Source: Myxococcales bacterium
GTDB lineage: Bacteria; Myxococcota_A; Polyangia; Polyangiales; Ga0077539
NCBI GenBank assembly: GCA_016793325.1
Contig: JAEUKI010000069.1
Span: 62,001-126,000, forward strand
Direction: 5' to 3'
DNA length: 64,000 nt
Part shown: positions 44,610 to 56,644 of the stretch, piece after piece
Position numbering within the stretch: the first letter of the stretch is position 1
Layout: the number at the start of each line of letters is the position of its first letter
The notes under the pieces: model-generated
What the model was told of the DNA's origin: nothing
Databases searched by the model: none
Seen by the model: only the letters and a program-made list of their open reading frames with translations
Translations under genes and position numbers: made by a program

Positions 44610-44629
44610 GCGAGGTACTCTACATCCAC

Positions 44630-46537
44630 ATGGCAGCTCGTCCTTCGGACCTCGTCATCGGCGTGGCGGGTCACATCGACCACGGAAAGACAGCGCTAGT
44701 CCGCGCGCTCACCGGCATCGACACCGACCGTCTCCCCGAAGAAAAAGCGCGAGGAATCACGATCGAGCTCGGCTTCGCGCACCTCGAGCTCCCCGGAGGA
44801 AGGCGCGCAGCGATCGTCGACATGCCGGGCCACGAGCGATTCATCCGAGCGATGATCGCGGGCGCCGGCGGCTTGGACGTGTGCATGCTCGTCGTCGCGG
44901 CCAACGAAGGCGTGATGCCGCAGACGCGCGAGCACCTCGCCGTCGCCGAGCTCGTCGGCGTGCGCGCGGGCGTGATCGCGCTCACCAAGAGCGACCTCGC
45001 CGCGGACGACGTGATCGAGCTCGCGATCGAAGAAGTGCGCGAGGTCGTGAAGGGAACGTTCCTCGAATCAGCGGAAATTGTCCCGGTGAGCGCGCACGCA
45101 AACGTCGGGCTCGACGCGCTTCGAGCGGCGCTCGCGCGGGCCGCGGTCGTTCCGAGAGCGAGCGACGGTCCGGTGCTCTTGCCGGTCGATCGCGTGTTCG
45201 TTCGAAAGGGCTTCGGCGTCGTCGTCACCGGGACGCTCGTCTCGGGGACGATTCGGCTCGAAGACGCGCTCGTCGTCGCGCCCGTGGGCGTCGAGCACAG
45301 CGCGCACCCGGTCCGCGTTCGCGGGCTCCAAATCCACGGCGAGAGCGTCGCCGAAGCGCACGCGGGGACGCGCGTCGCGGTCAACCTCGCGAACATCGAA
45401 GCCGCCGAGCTCCCTCGTGGAACGTGGCTCTTTCGCGACGGTGAAGTCGCCCTCTCGACAGCCTTCGACGCCGAGGTGCGCGTGCTCCCGAGCGTCGAGC
45501 AGCCCCTCGCGCGAAGGGCCAAGCTCGAGCTCGCCGTCGGAGCCGCCCACACGGGATGCGCGGTCTCGCTGCTCGAAGGCGAGTCGATCGAACCAGGATC
45601 CAAAGCCGTCGCGCGCATCACGACGGACACGCCCGTCGCGCTGCGACCCAACGAGCGCTTCGTCTTGCGCGGCCCTCCGTCGCTCGCGCGCTTCGGCTCG
45701 ACCATCGGCGGAGGCATGGTCATTCGCCCCGTCGCCGAGCGCGTGAAGAAGCGCGACACCGCCCTCGCCCGAGCGCTCTCGGTCGCAGAGCACGCAGACG
45801 ACGCGATCGGCCGCGTGCGCGCAGAGGCCGAAGCGGTCGGCGCGAAGGGGCTGTCGCCGCAACAGTTGTCCTCGCGCGCTGGCGCGACCCTCGACGCGAC
45901 AGAGCTTCGACGCGCGGGCTTGGTGCAGGTCACGAACGCACGCTTCGTCGCGTCCACCGTCGTCGCCGCGCTCGAAGCCAAGGTGCTCCAGACGCTCTCT
46001 GCAGAGCACACGAAGAACCCCGCGTCCAAAGGGCTCGTTCGCGTCGCGTTCAAGCCGCTCGGCGACGACGCGCTCGTCGACGCAGCGCTCGATCGACTCG
46101 TCGCGCAGAAGAAAATCGCCCGCGAAGCCGAGGTCTTCTTCCGCGCAGGATGGAAGCCGAAGGACCCCGACGCGATCGCGCACCTCGAGCCTGTTCGGCG
46201 AGCGATCGTCGAAGGCGGAGTGACACCGCCGCGCGTCGAGGACATCGCGCGGTCGCTCTCGGTCGAAGCCAAAGCCCTCGAGCCCGCCCTCAAGCGCCTC
46301 GTCGAGCGCGGCGACATCGTCAAGATCAACCCCGAGTTCTACGGCGCGGTGCCCGCGCTCGAAGAGCTCGAGAAGAAGCTCGTCGAGTACCTCCAGAGCC
46401 ACGAGACGATCGACGCACAGGGATTCAAGAACCTCACAGGCGCCTCACGAAAGTGGGCCATTCCGCTGGCTGAATACTTCGACCTCAAGAAGGTCACCCT
46501 CCGCGTCGGCGACGCGCGCAAGCTCCGAGCGCGCTGA
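44630..46537 (+). CDS. selB: Selenocysteine-specific elongation factor SelB
   Basis: This 635-residue GTPase delivers selenocysteyl-tRNA to UGA codons next to a SECIS hairpin. G motifs: GHIDHGKT (14-21), RGITIELGF (41-49), DMPGHE (64-69) and TKSD (119-122). IDTDRLPEEKARGITIELGFA is the SelB signature rather than EF-Tu. EF-Tu-like domains 2 and 3 follow (VFVRKGFGVVVTGTLVSG, NERFVLRGPP, FGSTIGGGMVI), and the last 250 residues are the winged-helix tandem that binds SECIS RNA, ending FKNLTGASRKWAIPLAEYFD. No selA, selD or selC tRNA lies in the window. Its presence implies that UGA is read as selenocysteine in some genes of this genome. No Shine-Dalgarno is seen and the leader would be very short, so leaderless translation is possible. 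Confidence 0.94.
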   Translation: MAARPSDLVIGVAGHIDHGKTALVRALTGIDTDRLPEEKARGITIELGFAHLELPGGRRAAIVDMPGHERFIRAMIAGAGGLDVCMLVVAANEGVMPQTREHLAVAELVGVRAGVIALTKSDLAADDVIELAIEEVREVVKGTFLESAEIVPVSAHANVGLDALRAALARAAVVPRASDGPVLLPVDRVFVRKGFGVVVTGTLVSGTIRLEDALVVAPVGVEHSAHPVRVRGLQIHGESVAEAHAGTRVAVNLANIEAAELPRGTWLFRDGEVALSTAFDAEVRVLPSVEQPLARRAKLELAVGAAHTGCAVSLLEGESIEPGSKAVARITTDTPVALRPNERFVLRGPPSLARFGSTIGGGMVIRPVAERVKKRDTALARALSVAEHADDAIGRVRAEAEAVGAKGLSPQQLSSRAGATLDATELRRAGLVQVTNARFVASTVVAALEAKVLQTLSAEHTKNPASKGLVRVAFKPLGDDALVDAALDRLVAQKKIAREAEVFFRAGWKPKDPDAIAHLEPVRRAIVEGGVTPPRVEDIARSLSVEAKALEPALKRLVERGDIVKINPEFYGAVPALEELEKKLVEYLQSHETIDAQGFKNLTGASRKWAIPLAEYFDLKKVTLRVGDARKLRAR

Positions 46538-46627
46538 ACGTCACGTAAACGCCAAGATCTCCCGCGCGCTCCGTGTTGCAGCTCGTCGAGCCGTGTACGC
46601 TCGACGGTCACACAAGGGAGCGTGTCG

Positions 46628-48280
46628 ATGAACGGTTGGAGTCGATTCAGGCGCAGCGCGGCAGCGTTCGCGCTCGCAGCAACGGTCGCAACCAGCGCGG
46701 CGACACCCGAGGCCGAGGCGTTCTGTGGGTTCTACGTGTCCGGCTCGAGCGAGCAGCTCACCAACAAGGCCACGCGCGTCGCGCTCATGCGCTCGGGACA
46801 GCGCACAGTGCTCACGATGAGCAACGACTACAGCGGCCCTCCGCAGGATTTCGCCATGGTCGTCCCCGTGCCGATCGTCCTTCAGCAAGAGAACGTGCGG
46901 ACGCTCGCGCACGACGTGTTCTCGCACATCGAGTCGCTCACGGCTCCGCGCCTCGTCGAGTACTGGGAGCAAGACCCCTGCTACACGCCGCCGCCGATGA
47001 ACGCTCTCATGAGCTCGGCGCCAGGCGCGCTGCGCCGCTCGGCGACCGGCGGCAGCGGGAGCACCTCGGACCTCGGCGTTCGCATCGAAGCGCGCTTCGC
47101 GGTCGGCGAGTACCAGATCCTGATCTTGTCCGCGACGCAGTCCTCGGGGCTCGAGACGTGGCTCAGGCAAAACCGCTACAACATCCCGCAAGGCGCGGCG
47201 GCGGCGCTCGCGCCGTACATCCGCGAGGGGATGAAGTTCTTCGTCGCCCGCGTCGACATCCGCCGCGTGCAGCGGACGCCCGACGGCGGAGCGCGCCTCT
47301 CGCCGCTTCGCTTTCACTACGACACCCAGGATTTTCGCTTGCCGGTGCGCCTCGGCTTGCTCAACGCGCCCGAGAAGCAGGACCTCATCGTCTACGTCCT
47401 GCACCCGAGCTCGCGCTTCGAGGTCGCGAACTATCCGAACGTGTTCGTCCCGACGAACCTCGATCTCGAGCCCACGATGCGCGACCAGTTCGGCCGCTTC
47501 TACACCACGCTCTTCGACCGAACGCTCGAGCGCATGAACGGTCGCGCCGTCGTCACCGAGTACTCGTGGTCGACGTCCTCGTGCGATCCGTGCCCGACGC
47601 CGCCGCTCACGCCACAAGAGCTCGCGACGCTCGGCGGTGACGTGATCGATCCATCACAGTCCCAGGCGAGCGCTCCCGTGGGCCTGCGCGGGTGGTCTCG
47701 CGGCGGCCCGCGCTGGGGCTCGGGCGGCATGACCGTCACGCGCTTGCACACCCGCTACGACGCGCGAACGCTCAGCGAAGACCTCGTGTTTCGCGAGGCC
47801 GGAGCGGTCGTGGGCGGACGCGAGCACGTCGTCGACGCGCAGACGCACGCGCTCGAAATGGGCGCTCAACCTGCGCAGTACGGCGCGAACAATTTTCAAG
47901 CGCGCTACGCGATTCGGCACCCGTGGACCGGGCCGATTCGCTGCGCCAACCCGCGGCGAGGCGTGTGGGGCGGACCCGTCGGCGGAGGCGCGCAACAGCC
48001 CGCGCGACCAGCGCTCGACCTCGCGTCACGAACGGGCGGCGCCGTCGAGCTCCCGCGCGTCGTGCGCACCGCCGTGCCCGAGCTCGGAATCCGCGGGGCG
48101 CAGAGCAACGCGCGAACGCAGCCGACGACGCGACCCAACACACCTCGCACACCGCGGCGCGTTCAGCCGAAGCCCGCGAGCAAAACAGCGACGATCGCGC
48201 TCGGCTCGCTCGGCGCGCTCGCTGCGCTCGGCGGGCTCGCCGCGCTGGCTCGTCGCGCCGTCGCTCAGAAGAAGCGCTGA
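46628..48280 (+). CDS. DUF2330-type exported protein, copy 1
   Basis: This is a 550-residue exported protein. The ATG at 46628 follows AGGGAG by 7 bases; the GTG at 46622 is too near it. The signal peptide ends around EAEAFCGFYVSGS, the conserved start of DUF2330 proteins. The body has several strictly conserved words, including GQRTVLTMSNDY, GPPQDFAMVVPVP, LETWLRQNRYNIP, IREGMKFFVARVD, SPLRFHYD, LRLGLLNA-like segments and CDPCP. It lacks any enzyme signature known to me. The C-terminus has a hydrophobic helix and a basic end (ALARRAVAQKKR), as in proteins anchored by the tail. The next gene is its paralogue, so this is a tandem duplication. Confidence 0.85.
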   Translation: MNGWSRFRRSAAAFALAATVATSAATPEAEAFCGFYVSGSSEQLTNKATRVALMRSGQRTVLTMSNDYSGPPQDFAMVVPVPIVLQQENVRTLAHDVFSHIESLTAPRLVEYWEQDPCYTPPPMNALMSSAPGALRRSATGGSGSTSDLGVRIEARFAVGEYQILILSATQSSGLETWLRQNRYNIPQGAAAALAPYIREGMKFFVARVDIRRVQRTPDGGARLSPLRFHYDTQDFRLPVRLGLLNAPEKQDLIVYVLHPSSRFEVANYPNVFVPTNLDLEPTMRDQFGRFYTTLFDRTLERMNGRAVVTEYSWSTSSCDPCPTPPLTPQELATLGGDVIDPSQSQASAPVGLRGWSRGGPRWGSGGMTVTRLHTRYDARTLSEDLVFREAGAVVGGREHVVDAQTHALEMGAQPAQYGANNFQARYAIRHPWTGPIRCANPRRGVWGGPVGGGAQQPARPALDLASRTGGAVELPRVVRTAVPELGIRGAQSNARTQPTTRPNTPRTPRRVQPKPASKTATIALGSLGALAALGGLAALARRAVAQKKR

Positions 48281-48377
48281 TCATCAGGGTTTTCCCGCGG
48301 TCCGCGCTCGGGCGTTCGGAGGCGTTTTCTGCGCTCGGACGCGGGACGACGGCGCGCCGTTGCGCGAGCATCGCGAC

Positions 48378-49988
48378 ATGCAATCGCGGTCCTTGGCGTT
48401 CGCAGCCCTCGTGTCGGTGGCGCTCGGTTCGATGGCGCCGCGCGCCGAAGCGTTCTGCGGCTTCTACGTGTCGGGCTCGAGCGAGCAGCTCGGCAACAAA
48501 GCCACGCGCGTCGCGCTCATGCGCTACGGCCAACGCACCGTGCTCACCATGAGCAACGACTACGAGGGGCCGCCGCAAGACTTCGCGATGGTCATCCCCG
48601 TCCCGATCGTGCTCCAGCAAGAGAACGTTCGAACGCTCCCGCACGACGTCTTCGAGCGCATCGAGACGCTCACCGCCCCGCGCCTCGTCGAATACTGGGA
48701 GCAAAACCCCTGCCCCACCGAACGCGAGTACTACGTCGACGAGCTCCGCGCGAGTCCGGGCGTCGCGGTCTCGCGCACCACGAGCGAGAGCGACAGCGCG
48801 CCTCCTGTCGACCTCGGCGTGCGCATCGAGACGCGCTTCTCGGTCGGCGAATACGAAGTGCTCGTCCTGTCCGCGACGCAGTCGTCGGGCCTCGAGACGT
48901 GGCTCAGGCAAAATCGCTACAACATTCCAAACGGCGCCGCGACGGTGCTCGCGCCGTACATCCGCGAGGGGATGAAGTTCTTCGTCGCCCGCGTCGACAT
49001 CGAGCGCGCCCGCGCGAAGCCCGGCGGACGAAGGCTCTCGCCGCTGCGATTTCACTACGACACGCCCGAGTTTCGACTGCCCGTGCGCTTGGGGCTGCTC
49101 AACGCGCGCGACAAGCAAGACCTCATCGTCTACGTCCTGCATCCGAACTCGCGCGTCGAAGTGGCCAACATTCCAAACGTGTTCATCCCGACGAACCTCG
49201 ACGTCGACGACTCGGTGCGGACGCGCTTCGGCGCCTTCTACAACGCGCTCTTCGACCTGACGATGAACAGGATGAACGGCCGCGCCGTCGTCACCGAGTA
49301 CGCGTGGGCGTCGACATCGTCCTGCGACCCGTGCCCAGGCCCCAACGTCACGCTCACGCCCGATGACATGATGACCCTCGGCGTAGACGTGATCGATCCG
49401 TCGCGCTCGACGTTCGACCGCGACGGACGCTTCGGTCGCGTCCAGGGCGGAGCGATCTCGCGCTTCGCCTACGGGATGACCGTCACGCGCCTGCACACGC
49501 GCTACGACGCGACGACGCTCAGCGAGGACCTCGTGTTTCGCGAAGCGGGCGCCGTGTTCGGAGGCCGCGAGATCGTGACCGACCCGCGGACGCGCCAGCT
49601 CGAACAAGGCGCCCAGCCCTCTCCGTACGGAAACAACTTTCAAGGGCGCTACGCGATTCGCCATTTGTGGGAGGGCCCGATCACCTGCGCAAATCCACGC
49701 CGTTACGTCTGGGGCGGTCCTCCGTCGTCGCACCGCGGCTCGCCTGCGACGCCCTCCGCAGCGACGGACCTCGCGTCGCAGCCGCGCACCGGCGCCGACC
49801 CGCGAACGCTCGTTCGAACCGACGTCCCCGAGCTCGGGATTCGCGCAGCGCGTCCGGTCGCGCCCTCGGTCACTCGATCGAGCACCAAGAGCACGTTCGT
49901 CCGCGCGAGCGCCGCTGCGCTCTCGAGCGCGTGCGTGCTCGGCGCGACCGTAGCGCTCGGCCGTCGACGCAAGCGAACGCCGCACTGA
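48378..49988 (+). CDS. DUF2330-type exported protein, copy 2
   Basis: This 536-residue paralogue of the preceding gene shares long, nearly identical blocks (AEAFCGFYVSGSSEQL, NKATRVALMR, PVPIVLQQENVRTL, SSGLETWLRQNRYNIP). The ATG at 48378 gives a normal signal peptide. Copies differ mostly in a Ser/Thr-rich loop after the WEQ-PC words and in the tail, where this copy ends in a hydrophobic helix and GRRRKR, a typical 'helix plus Arg' surface-sorting end. The 97-base gap is free of genes, so the pair may be one operon. Function of DUF2330 is unknown; the conserved cysteines (CGFYV, CDPCP, CANPRR) suggest disulfides. Confidence 0.85.
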   Translation: MQSRSLAFAALVSVALGSMAPRAEAFCGFYVSGSSEQLGNKATRVALMRYGQRTVLTMSNDYEGPPQDFAMVIPVPIVLQQENVRTLPHDVFERIETLTAPRLVEYWEQNPCPTEREYYVDELRASPGVAVSRTTSESDSAPPVDLGVRIETRFSVGEYEVLVLSATQSSGLETWLRQNRYNIPNGAATVLAPYIREGMKFFVARVDIERARAKPGGRRLSPLRFHYDTPEFRLPVRLGLLNARDKQDLIVYVLHPNSRVEVANIPNVFIPTNLDVDDSVRTRFGAFYNALFDLTMNRMNGRAVVTEYAWASTSSCDPCPGPNVTLTPDDMMTLGVDVIDPSRSTFDRDGRFGRVQGGAISRFAYGMTVTRLHTRYDATTLSEDLVFREAGAVFGGREIVTDPRTRQLEQGAQPSPYGNNFQGRYAIRHLWEGPITCANPRRYVWGGPPSSHRGSPATPSAATDLASQPRTGADPRTLVRTDVPELGIRAARPVAPSVTRSSTKSTFVRASAAALSSACVLGATVALGRRRKRTPH

Positions 49989-49991
49989 TCG

Positions 49992-50642
49992 TCAGGTCGC
50001 GGGCGCGTCTGGCTGCTTCTCGGGGCGCGCTCCGTCCGCGTGCGGCGTCGCGAGCGCGCTCGCCTCGGCCCGAAGCACCCTCGTAAACGGCGCGACGTCC
50101 ACCCCGAATCGCCGCGCCGAGTACACCTGCGGAACGACGAAGAGATCCGCCGCCGTCAGCGTCGATCCCACCGCGAACGATCCCTCACCGAGCTCCGCGT
50201 CGATCTCGCGTAGCAGCGCTTCGAGCGCCTTCAGCCCGCGCAGGTTGAATTCGTGGGCCCATGCCTTCTTGCCCTCGGCCTCCGAGGACACCTTGTCGAG
50301 CACGACCAGGTTCTGCAGCGGTTGAATCCCCGCGTTGACGAGCTCGCACACCTGCCGCACGCGCGCCTTCGCCCAAGGGTCTGCGGGATACAGCGCGGGC
50401 GTCGGGTGCGTCTCTTCGAGCCACTCGATGATCGCGACGCTCTCGGCGAGATAGCGTCCCGGCGCGACCTCGAGCGCAGGGAGGTGCCCGATGGGATTGC
50501 GGGCGCGATGCTCGTCCGCGCGCTGCTCGCTCTTCAGGAGGTTGACCGCGACCTTGTCGAACGCGATCCCCTTGTGCGCGAGCGCCCAGCGGACGCGCCA
50601 CGACGCGCTCGATCGCCAATACTGGTACAAAACGAGTGACAT
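49992..50642 (-). CDS. maiA: Glutathione S-transferase, zeta/maleylacetoacetate isomerase type
   Basis: This 216-residue cytosolic GST has the zeta-class signature SSASWRVR (11-18) with the catalytic serine, then NLLKSEQRADEHRARNPIGHLPALE and AESVAIIEWLEETHP, which bind glutathione. The C-terminal helical domain has FAVGSTLTAADLFVVPQVYSARRFGVD. The SSxSWRVR motif with N-x-x-G is specific to maleylacetoacetate isomerase, which turns maleylacetoacetate into fumarylacetoacetate in tyrosine degradation. No hmgA or fahA gene is adjacent, so the pathway is inferred from the motif. AGGA precedes the ATG by about 8 bases. It ends 3 bases from the convergent DUF2330 gene. Confidence 0.9.
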   Translation of the reverse strand: MSLVLYQYWRSSASWRVRWALAHKGIAFDKVAVNLLKSEQRADEHRARNPIGHLPALEVAPGRYLAESVAIIEWLEETHPTPALYPADPWAKARVRQVCELVNAGIQPLQNLVVLDKVSSEAEGKKAWAHEFNLRGLKALEALLREIDAELGEGSFAVGSTLTAADLFVVPQVYSARRFGVDVAPFTRVLRAEASALATPHADGARPEKQPDAPAT

Positions 50643-50663
50643 TTCGCTCTTCCTCTTCGCCGC

Positions 50664-52082
50664 TCAGGGCTTCTTTTCGCCGGCCATCGTCTCGTCGACG
50701 AGGCGAATCCAGCCGTTGATCCTCGCGAGCTCGCGGAGCCTCTGAACGAAGCTCCCGAAGTCGACGGGCTTCTTCACGAACTCGGTCACGCCGAGGAGCG
50801 CGAAGCGCGCGAGCGTCTCGGGCCCGGCGCTCCCGCTCGCGACGATCACGCGAAGCTCTCGCCCTCCGGGTCGCTCGCGAAGGACCGAGAGCACCTCGAC
50901 GCCGCTCATCCCGGGCATGTGGTAGTCGAGAAGCACGAGGTTGGGGAGCGCGCCGTCGAGCGCCAGCGCGTCGGCGCCCGAGCGAACGACGGTGACCGAG
51001 ACGTTCTCGGGCTTGTTTCCGAAGGCGGACTTGACCGCGCGCGAGGCGAACACGCCGAACACAGGATCGTCGTCGATCACGAGCACGCGCACCGCTGCGC
51101 CGCCGCCCGGGTCCTGACGCTTCGTCTGCACCGGCCGCGCGTCGCCGAGGTCGTCTTGCGTGATCGTGAAGAGCGCGTGATCCAGCGCCGACGCGAACGC
51201 CTTGGCGCTCTCGAAGCGCTCGGTCGGCTCCTTCGCCATCGCGCGCAGCACGATCGGATCGAGAAATCCCAGCTCGGGACGCACCGACGACACCGTCGGC
51301 GGAGGCTCGCTCACCTGCTTCGCGAGCAGCATCTGGATCGACTCGGCTCGAAACGGGAGCTGCCCCGTGAGCACTTCGAACGCCGTGCAACCGAGCGCGT
51401 ACACGTCCGCGAGCGGCGTGATCCCGCCGTCCGTAATGATCTGCTCGGGAGCCATGTACGCGGGTGTCCCGTGGAGGACCTCGTCGTCGTAGCCCGCTTC
51501 CGACGCGTGGATCGCGATGCCAAAATCGACGAGCACCGCGCGCCCCGTGTCGCGCTCGATCACGATGTTCGACGGCTTCACGTCGCGGTGAATCACGCCC
51601 TGGGCGTGCACGGCCGCGAGACCGTTGGCCACTTGCCGAAGGACGCTGATCCCGCGGTGCTTGGGGACGAACGCGCTCGCCCGACGGTGATCGTCGATGA
51701 CCGCGGACAGCGAGCTCCCCGCGATGAACTCCATCGCGAAGAAGCACCCCTCGTCGCTGAGCCCGAACGAGTGCACCTGCGCGACGTGCTCGCTCCGAAC
51801 GCTCGCGAGCGCGCTCGCCTCACGATAGAACCCGTCGATCGCCGAGCGATCGGGGCGCTGATTCGCGAGCACCTTGAGCGCCACGCGCCTGCGCAGAGGG
51901 ACATCCGTGGCCAAGAGCACGCGCCCTGCCCCGCCCCGCCCGAGCTCCTTCTCGATCAAGTAGCGACCGTCCACCACGGGGGGACCTTCGCTCGACGGGT
52001 GCAGCGAGGCGCCGCATCGCGGGCACTGCGCGTGTCCCCCCGCGAACAGTTGTCCGCACGAAACGCAGCACTTCGTCACCAT
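50664..52082 (-). CDS. Zinc-ribbon Ser/Thr kinase with C-terminal receiver domain
   Basis: This is a 472-residue protein. The ATG at 52082 is chosen because GAGGAG lies 5 bases before it; upstream in-frame codons add a basic, unrelated stretch. Residues 5-23 form a zinc ribbon (CVSC and CPRC). A complete kinase follows (GRGGAG, VALKVL, HRDVKPSN, DFGIA, APEQ; about 38-300). The C-terminal 120 residues are a receiver domain with acidic DDD, phospho-acceptor Asp in LVLLDYHMPG, an S/T in VIVASGS and Lys in FVKKPVD. A kinase joined to its own receiver lets a phosphorelay control Ser/Thr phosphorylation. The hybrid histidine kinase gene is 40 bases upstream, on the same strand, and is the obvious partner. 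Confidence 0.92.
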   Translation of the reverse strand: MVTKCCVSCGQLFAGGHAQCPRCGASLHPSSEGPPVVDGRYLIEKELGRGGAGRVLLATDVPLRRRVALKVLANQRPDRSAIDGFYREASALASVRSEHVAQVHSFGLSDEGCFFAMEFIAGSSLSAVIDDHRRASAFVPKHRGISVLRQVANGLAAVHAQGVIHRDVKPSNIVIERDTGRAVLVDFGIAIHASEAGYDDEVLHGTPAYMAPEQIITDGGITPLADVYALGCTAFEVLTGQLPFRAESIQMLLAKQVSEPPPTVSSVRPELGFLDPIVLRAMAKEPTERFESAKAFASALDHALFTITQDDLGDARPVQTKRQDPGGGAAVRVLVIDDDPVFGVFASRAVKSAFGNKPENVSVTVVRSGADALALDGALPNLVLLDYHMPGMSGVEVLSVLRERPGGRELRVIVASGSAGPETLARFALLGVTEFVKKPVDFGSFVQRLRELARINGWIRLVDETMAGEKKP

Positions 52083-52122
52083 CCGCACTCCTCTTGGCAC
52101 CGTCGTTGAAACGCACACGTAT

Positions 52123-55254
<3,132 letters not shown>

Positions 55255-55331
55255 CGGGTGGCGACTGCAGACTCTACCCCGTTCTGGCGCGTCGCTGATC
55301 GTCCGATCGCGCGACAACGCAGCGCTTCGCG

Positions 55332-56381
55332 CTACGGAACAGCCATCTCGAAGACCGGCCCGAGCGTCGCCGTCAGCGACTCGAGTCGAAAGAACACCTC
55401 GCCGTCGAGCACAGGGTTCATTTCGTCACCCGGAAGGCACACGACCGAGATGCTCTTGGCGGGCCCGTCGTACGCGTCGGGCAAGAGGTGCTGTACGCGC
55501 TTTCCCGTCATGAGCAGCGGCCACACGCGCGCGGCTTGCGCGCCGGTGACGAGCCCCGCGTGCACGTGCATCTGATCGTTGGTCGCCAGGGGAAACACAC
55601 GCAAGATACCCGCGAGCGACAGGGGCATCGCGGCGCACTGGAGCACGGTGAACGTCTCGAGGACCTTTCCGTTGCGATCGAGCTGCGGCTCACCGTCGAT
55701 GCGAACCTCCGCGCGAAGGGGATGCAAGAAGTCGTACTCGGCCTTCGCCAGCGGCTTGGGCTTGAGCCCCGCGAGCGGGCCTTGAAAGACCGCGCGTCCC
55801 GCGGCCGCGCCGAACGCCGCGCCCATGAGCGCCGCGATGCGCGTCGGGGACTTCTCGCCGCTTCCCTCGTGGAGCGGGCCGAAGAAATTCGCTCCGTACC
55901 CCGCAAACGCCGTCGCGAACGCGTATCGACGAAACGGCTCTCGCGAGTCGCCGAAGAGCACCTGCGTCCCCGAGCACTCCATCGATCGCACCGGGACGTA
56001 CTTGGGCTCTCCCCCCTTCGCGATCGTCGCCACGAGCCGCGCGAGCACTTTTTGTGGGTCGCGCTCGATCCCGAGGCCCTTGGCCACGAAATCAACAGAG
56101 CCCCCGCCGGTGGGGACGAACCGCGCGATCTCCGTCGCCCGTTGTGGACCGAAGTACCGACACGCGCCGTTGATCATCCAGTGCAGCGCGCCATCGCCTC
56201 CGTCCGCCACCCAGTACTTGCGACCCTCGTCTGCAAACTGCTTGAGCGCCGGGATGATCGCGTCGGTGCTGTACGTCTCGACGACGCGCCCGTGGTCGCC
56301 GAGCAGCCGCTCGAGCTTGCGCTTGAGCCCCGATTGCCCGCGATTTCTGCGAGAAAACGGATTGATCACGACGCCGATCAC
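55332..56381 (-). CDS. Diacylglycerol/lipid kinase family protein
   Basis: This 349-residue soluble enzyme has the DAGK catalytic motif VADGGDGALHWMING (GGDG at 61-64) and an N-terminal VVINPFSRRNRGQ, typical of bacterial YegS/DgkB-like lipid kinases. FVPTGGGSVDFVAKGLGI corresponds to the GT-x-NDFA region, but here Asn is replaced by the Ser-Val-Asp variant. It should phosphorylate diacylglycerol or a sphingoid/ceramide-type lipid; myxobacteria make unusual ceramides, so that substrate is worth considering. The start is a GTG that overlaps the stop of a small upstream gene by four bases, so translation is coupled. Lipid substrates are not determined by the sequence. Confidence 0.85.
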   Translation of the reverse strand: MIGVVINPFSRRNRGQSGLKRKLERLLGDHGRVVETYSTDAIIPALKQFADEGRKYWVADGGDGALHWMINGACRYFGPQRATEIARFVPTGGGSVDFVAKGLGIERDPQKVLARLVATIAKGGEPKYVPVRSMECSGTQVLFGDSREPFRRYAFATAFAGYGANFFGPLHEGSGEKSPTRIAALMGAAFGAAAGRAVFQGPLAGLKPKPLAKAEYDFLHPLRAEVRIDGEPQLDRNGKVLETFTVLQCAAMPLSLAGILRVFPLATNDQMHVHAGLVTGAQAARVWPLLMTGKRVQHLLPDAYDGPAKSISVVCLPGDEMNPVLDGEVFFRLESLTATLGPVFEMAVP

Positions 56382-56611
56382 GCGCTCACCTCAAAGTGCC
56401 ACGAGCCCTTGTTCACCACTCGACCTCTCGACCCTTTCACCGCTGCGGGTTCAACGAATCCCTCCATACCGCAGACGACGCCGCGCCCGCGACGGGCATC
56501 GTCGAGGTCCGCGCGGATCGCCGCGACCGCGGCGCCTCGACCCGCCACCGACACGATGGTGCGCGAAAGCTCCGACCGCGGTAGGTCGACCTGCGCTCGG
56601 CCGTTGAGCAT
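56378..56611 (-). CDS. Small hypothetical protein coupled to the lipid kinase
   Basis: This 77-residue frame (MLNGRAQVDLPRSELSRTIV start) ends VVNKGSWHFEVSA, its TGA overlapping the GTG start of the lipid kinase gene (GTGA). GAGG lies about 4 bases before the ATG. The four-base overlap and ribosome site argue that it is real. The chain is rich in Gly, Arg and Val with a beta-like pattern (TIVSVAGRGAAVAAIRADLDDARRGRGVV, KGSRGRVVNKGSW). It matches no family I recognise. Its start lies 33 bases from that of the divergent lipase gene. Confidence 0.5.
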   Translation of the reverse strand: MLNGRAQVDLPRSELSRTIVSVAGRGAAVAAIRADLDDARRGRGVVCGMEGFVEPAAVKGSRGRVVNKGSWHFEVSA

Positions 56612-56644
56612 CACCCTCGGATCGAGAGACCCTGACCCGCGTCG

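Noticed and set aside
46538..46627. Possible tRNA-Sec gene next to selB
   Set aside because: The gap is about 90 bases, but I see no acceptor stem, TTCGA-type T-arm or CCA end.
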